Of a DNA stretch of 64,000 nucleotides, positions 63,404 to 64,000 are shown in pieces; within the stretch, counting starts at the first letter, position 1; each line of letters begins with the position of its first letter. Source of the DNA: Betaproteobacteria bacterium (lineage in GTDB: Bacteria > Pseudomonadota > Gammaproteobacteria > Burkholderiales > SG8-41); the NCBI GenBank assembly GCA_016868035.1, contig VGID01000007.1:33728-97727 (forward strand), read 5' to 3'. The notes beneath the pieces were generated by a model, which saw only the letters and a list, made by a program, of their open reading frames with translations, was not told the DNA's origin and did not search any database. The position numbers and the translations under genes are program-made.

Positions 63404-63887
63404 TTGCGTCTGCCCAAGGATATCGCGGGCGGTCTGTGGGGCCTGATGCTCGCCGGCACCGTGTTTGCCGCGCCCGCGGATGATATCAAAGCGCTGGTCG
63501 AAAAAGGCAACCCCCGCGCCGCCTACGAGCTGGGCAAGAAGCACCCCGAGCAGCTCGGCAACCCCGCGTTCGATTTCTTCTTCGGCATCGCCGCGATCGA
63601 CAGCGGCCACGCGGGCGAAGGCGTGCTCGCGCTCGAGCGCTACATCATCCATTTCCCCGGCAACCTGCAAGCGAAGCTCGAGCTCGGGCGCGGCTATTTC
63701 CTCATGGGCGACTACCTGCGCGCGCGCGAGGAATTCAACGACGTGTTGCGGACGAAACCGCCCGCCGCCGTGGTCGCGAACATCGAGCGCTACCTCGACG
63801 CGATCCGCGCGCGCGAGGCCGCCTTCCGCACCACGGCCGGCGCGTTCATCGAATTCGGCGTGGGACGCGACAGCAACATCAATCGGG
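63404..63887 (+). pseudogene. Exported TPR protein, probably Slam-like outer membrane protein, interrupted by intron
   Basis: TTG 63404 (AGGAAA nine bases upstream) starts an exported protein: M-R-L-P-K-D-I-A-G-G then a hydrophobic core with cleavage after V-F-A. Residues ~25-140 form TPR-like helical pairs (Y-E-L-G-K-K-H-P-E-Q-L-G, F-F-F-G-I-A-A-I-D-S-G-H). It then reads F-I-E-F-G-V-G-R-D-S-N-I-N-R, typical of the TPR-to-barrel junction of surface lipoprotein assembly modifier-like or DUF560 proteins. After N-R, near 63887, homology stops and intron-like RNA begins; the downstream frame is junk. If the intron splices, the gene may still work. Confidence 0.65.
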
Positions 63888-64000
63888 ATAGGGAGAAGCC
63901 TCACGGCTCCCCCCTCCCACACCACCGTACGAACGGGTCACGTATACGGCGGTTCGGCAGATTGAGTCAATACGCATGCCTCCATTGTGCCGAAGCGGCG
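63888..64000 (-). mobile_element. 3' end of a group II intron (domains V and VI), partial
   Basis: On the minus strand 63954-63921 is 34 bases, the fixed length of domain V: nine-pair stem ACCGCCGTA / TACGGTGGT with an inner ACG/CGT stem. Next, 63918-63891 folds as a domain VI-like hairpin: GGGAG...AGCC-GTGA-GGCT...CTCCC, followed by TAT, the probable 3' boundary near 63888. The intron body and reverse transcriptase would lie beyond the window. Exact splice site and class are not certain. Confidence 0.6.

Noticed and set aside
63938..64000. C-terminus of a minus-strand protein (…A-E-P-P-Y-T-stop)
   Set aside because: The frame ends inside the domain V helix; reverse transcriptase frames normally end before it, so I treat this as part of the intron RNA.

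Overview
This 64-kb window looks like the chromosome of a high-GC betaproteobacterium. The main evidence is gene order: rpsB-tsf-pyrH-frr-uppS-cdsA-dxr-rseP-bamA-skp-lpxD-fabZ-lpxA-lpxB-rnhB, smc-zipA-ligA, pyrG-kdsA-eno-ftsB, dapC-dapD and divergent ppsA/ppsR. LPS-core and lipid A genes (kdsA, lpxABD), bamA and zipA show a Gram-negative envelope. I cannot assign a genus from the sequence alone. Non-ATG starts (GTG, TTG) with good ribosome binding sites and ATGA or TTGA gene overlaps are common.

Layout. 1-2.2 kb: the edge of an unidentified gene, a 43-residue membrane peptide, a TSUP permease and folD. 2.4-4.15 kb: a two-gene cassette (163-residue protein plus a DprA-like SLOG protein) on the opposite strand to its neighbours. 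4.3-11.7 kb: a corrinoid-dependent one-carbon cluster read leftwards: a CmuA-like methyltransferase-corrinoid fusion, MetV-like and MetF proteins, a MetH-activation-domain protein, a methyltetrahydrofolate:corrinoid methyltransferase and a RACo-type [2Fe-2S]/ASKHA reactivator. Together they could take a methyl group from an unknown donor onto cobalamin, then tetrahydrofolate, and oxidise it through MetF and FolD. 12.2-18.1 kb, divergent from it: a PhnCDEE-type ABC importer, then a PhoU-like protein and a PiT phosphate permease.

18.2-28.4 kb: ftsB, eno, kdsA and pyrG (with a tandem duplication of the kdsA start region), ppsA/ppsR, and a TrmH-type methyltransferase. 27.1-29.4 kb: a divergent pair that I read as senA and senB (selenoneine biosynthesis), placed between trmH and the lipid A operon. 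29.4-44.2 kb: the long essential operon for translation factors, isoprenoid, phospholipid, outer membrane assembly and lipid A. 44.4-50.8 kb: map-glnD, then hpt-mtnP-def and galU. 50.8-61.3 kb: ligA-zipA-smc, queF, dapC-dapD and a pilU-type ATPase behind a near-perfect sigma-54 promoter. 61.3-64 kb: prmB, rluB, and an exported TPR protein gene cut by what looks like the 3' end of a group II intron running off the window.

Across the window, gene ends carry inverted arrays of degenerate 7-bp repeats (five arrays with exact period 7, and a looser CT-rich one at 18.6 kb). The heptamers differ between sites, and at several genes they supply the stop codon. The points I consider most worth following are the corrinoid/Phn region, senAB without an adjacent senC or egtD, the DprA-like cassette, the kdsA duplication that makes a 45-codon leader ORF ending on the kdsA start, and the heptamer arrays.
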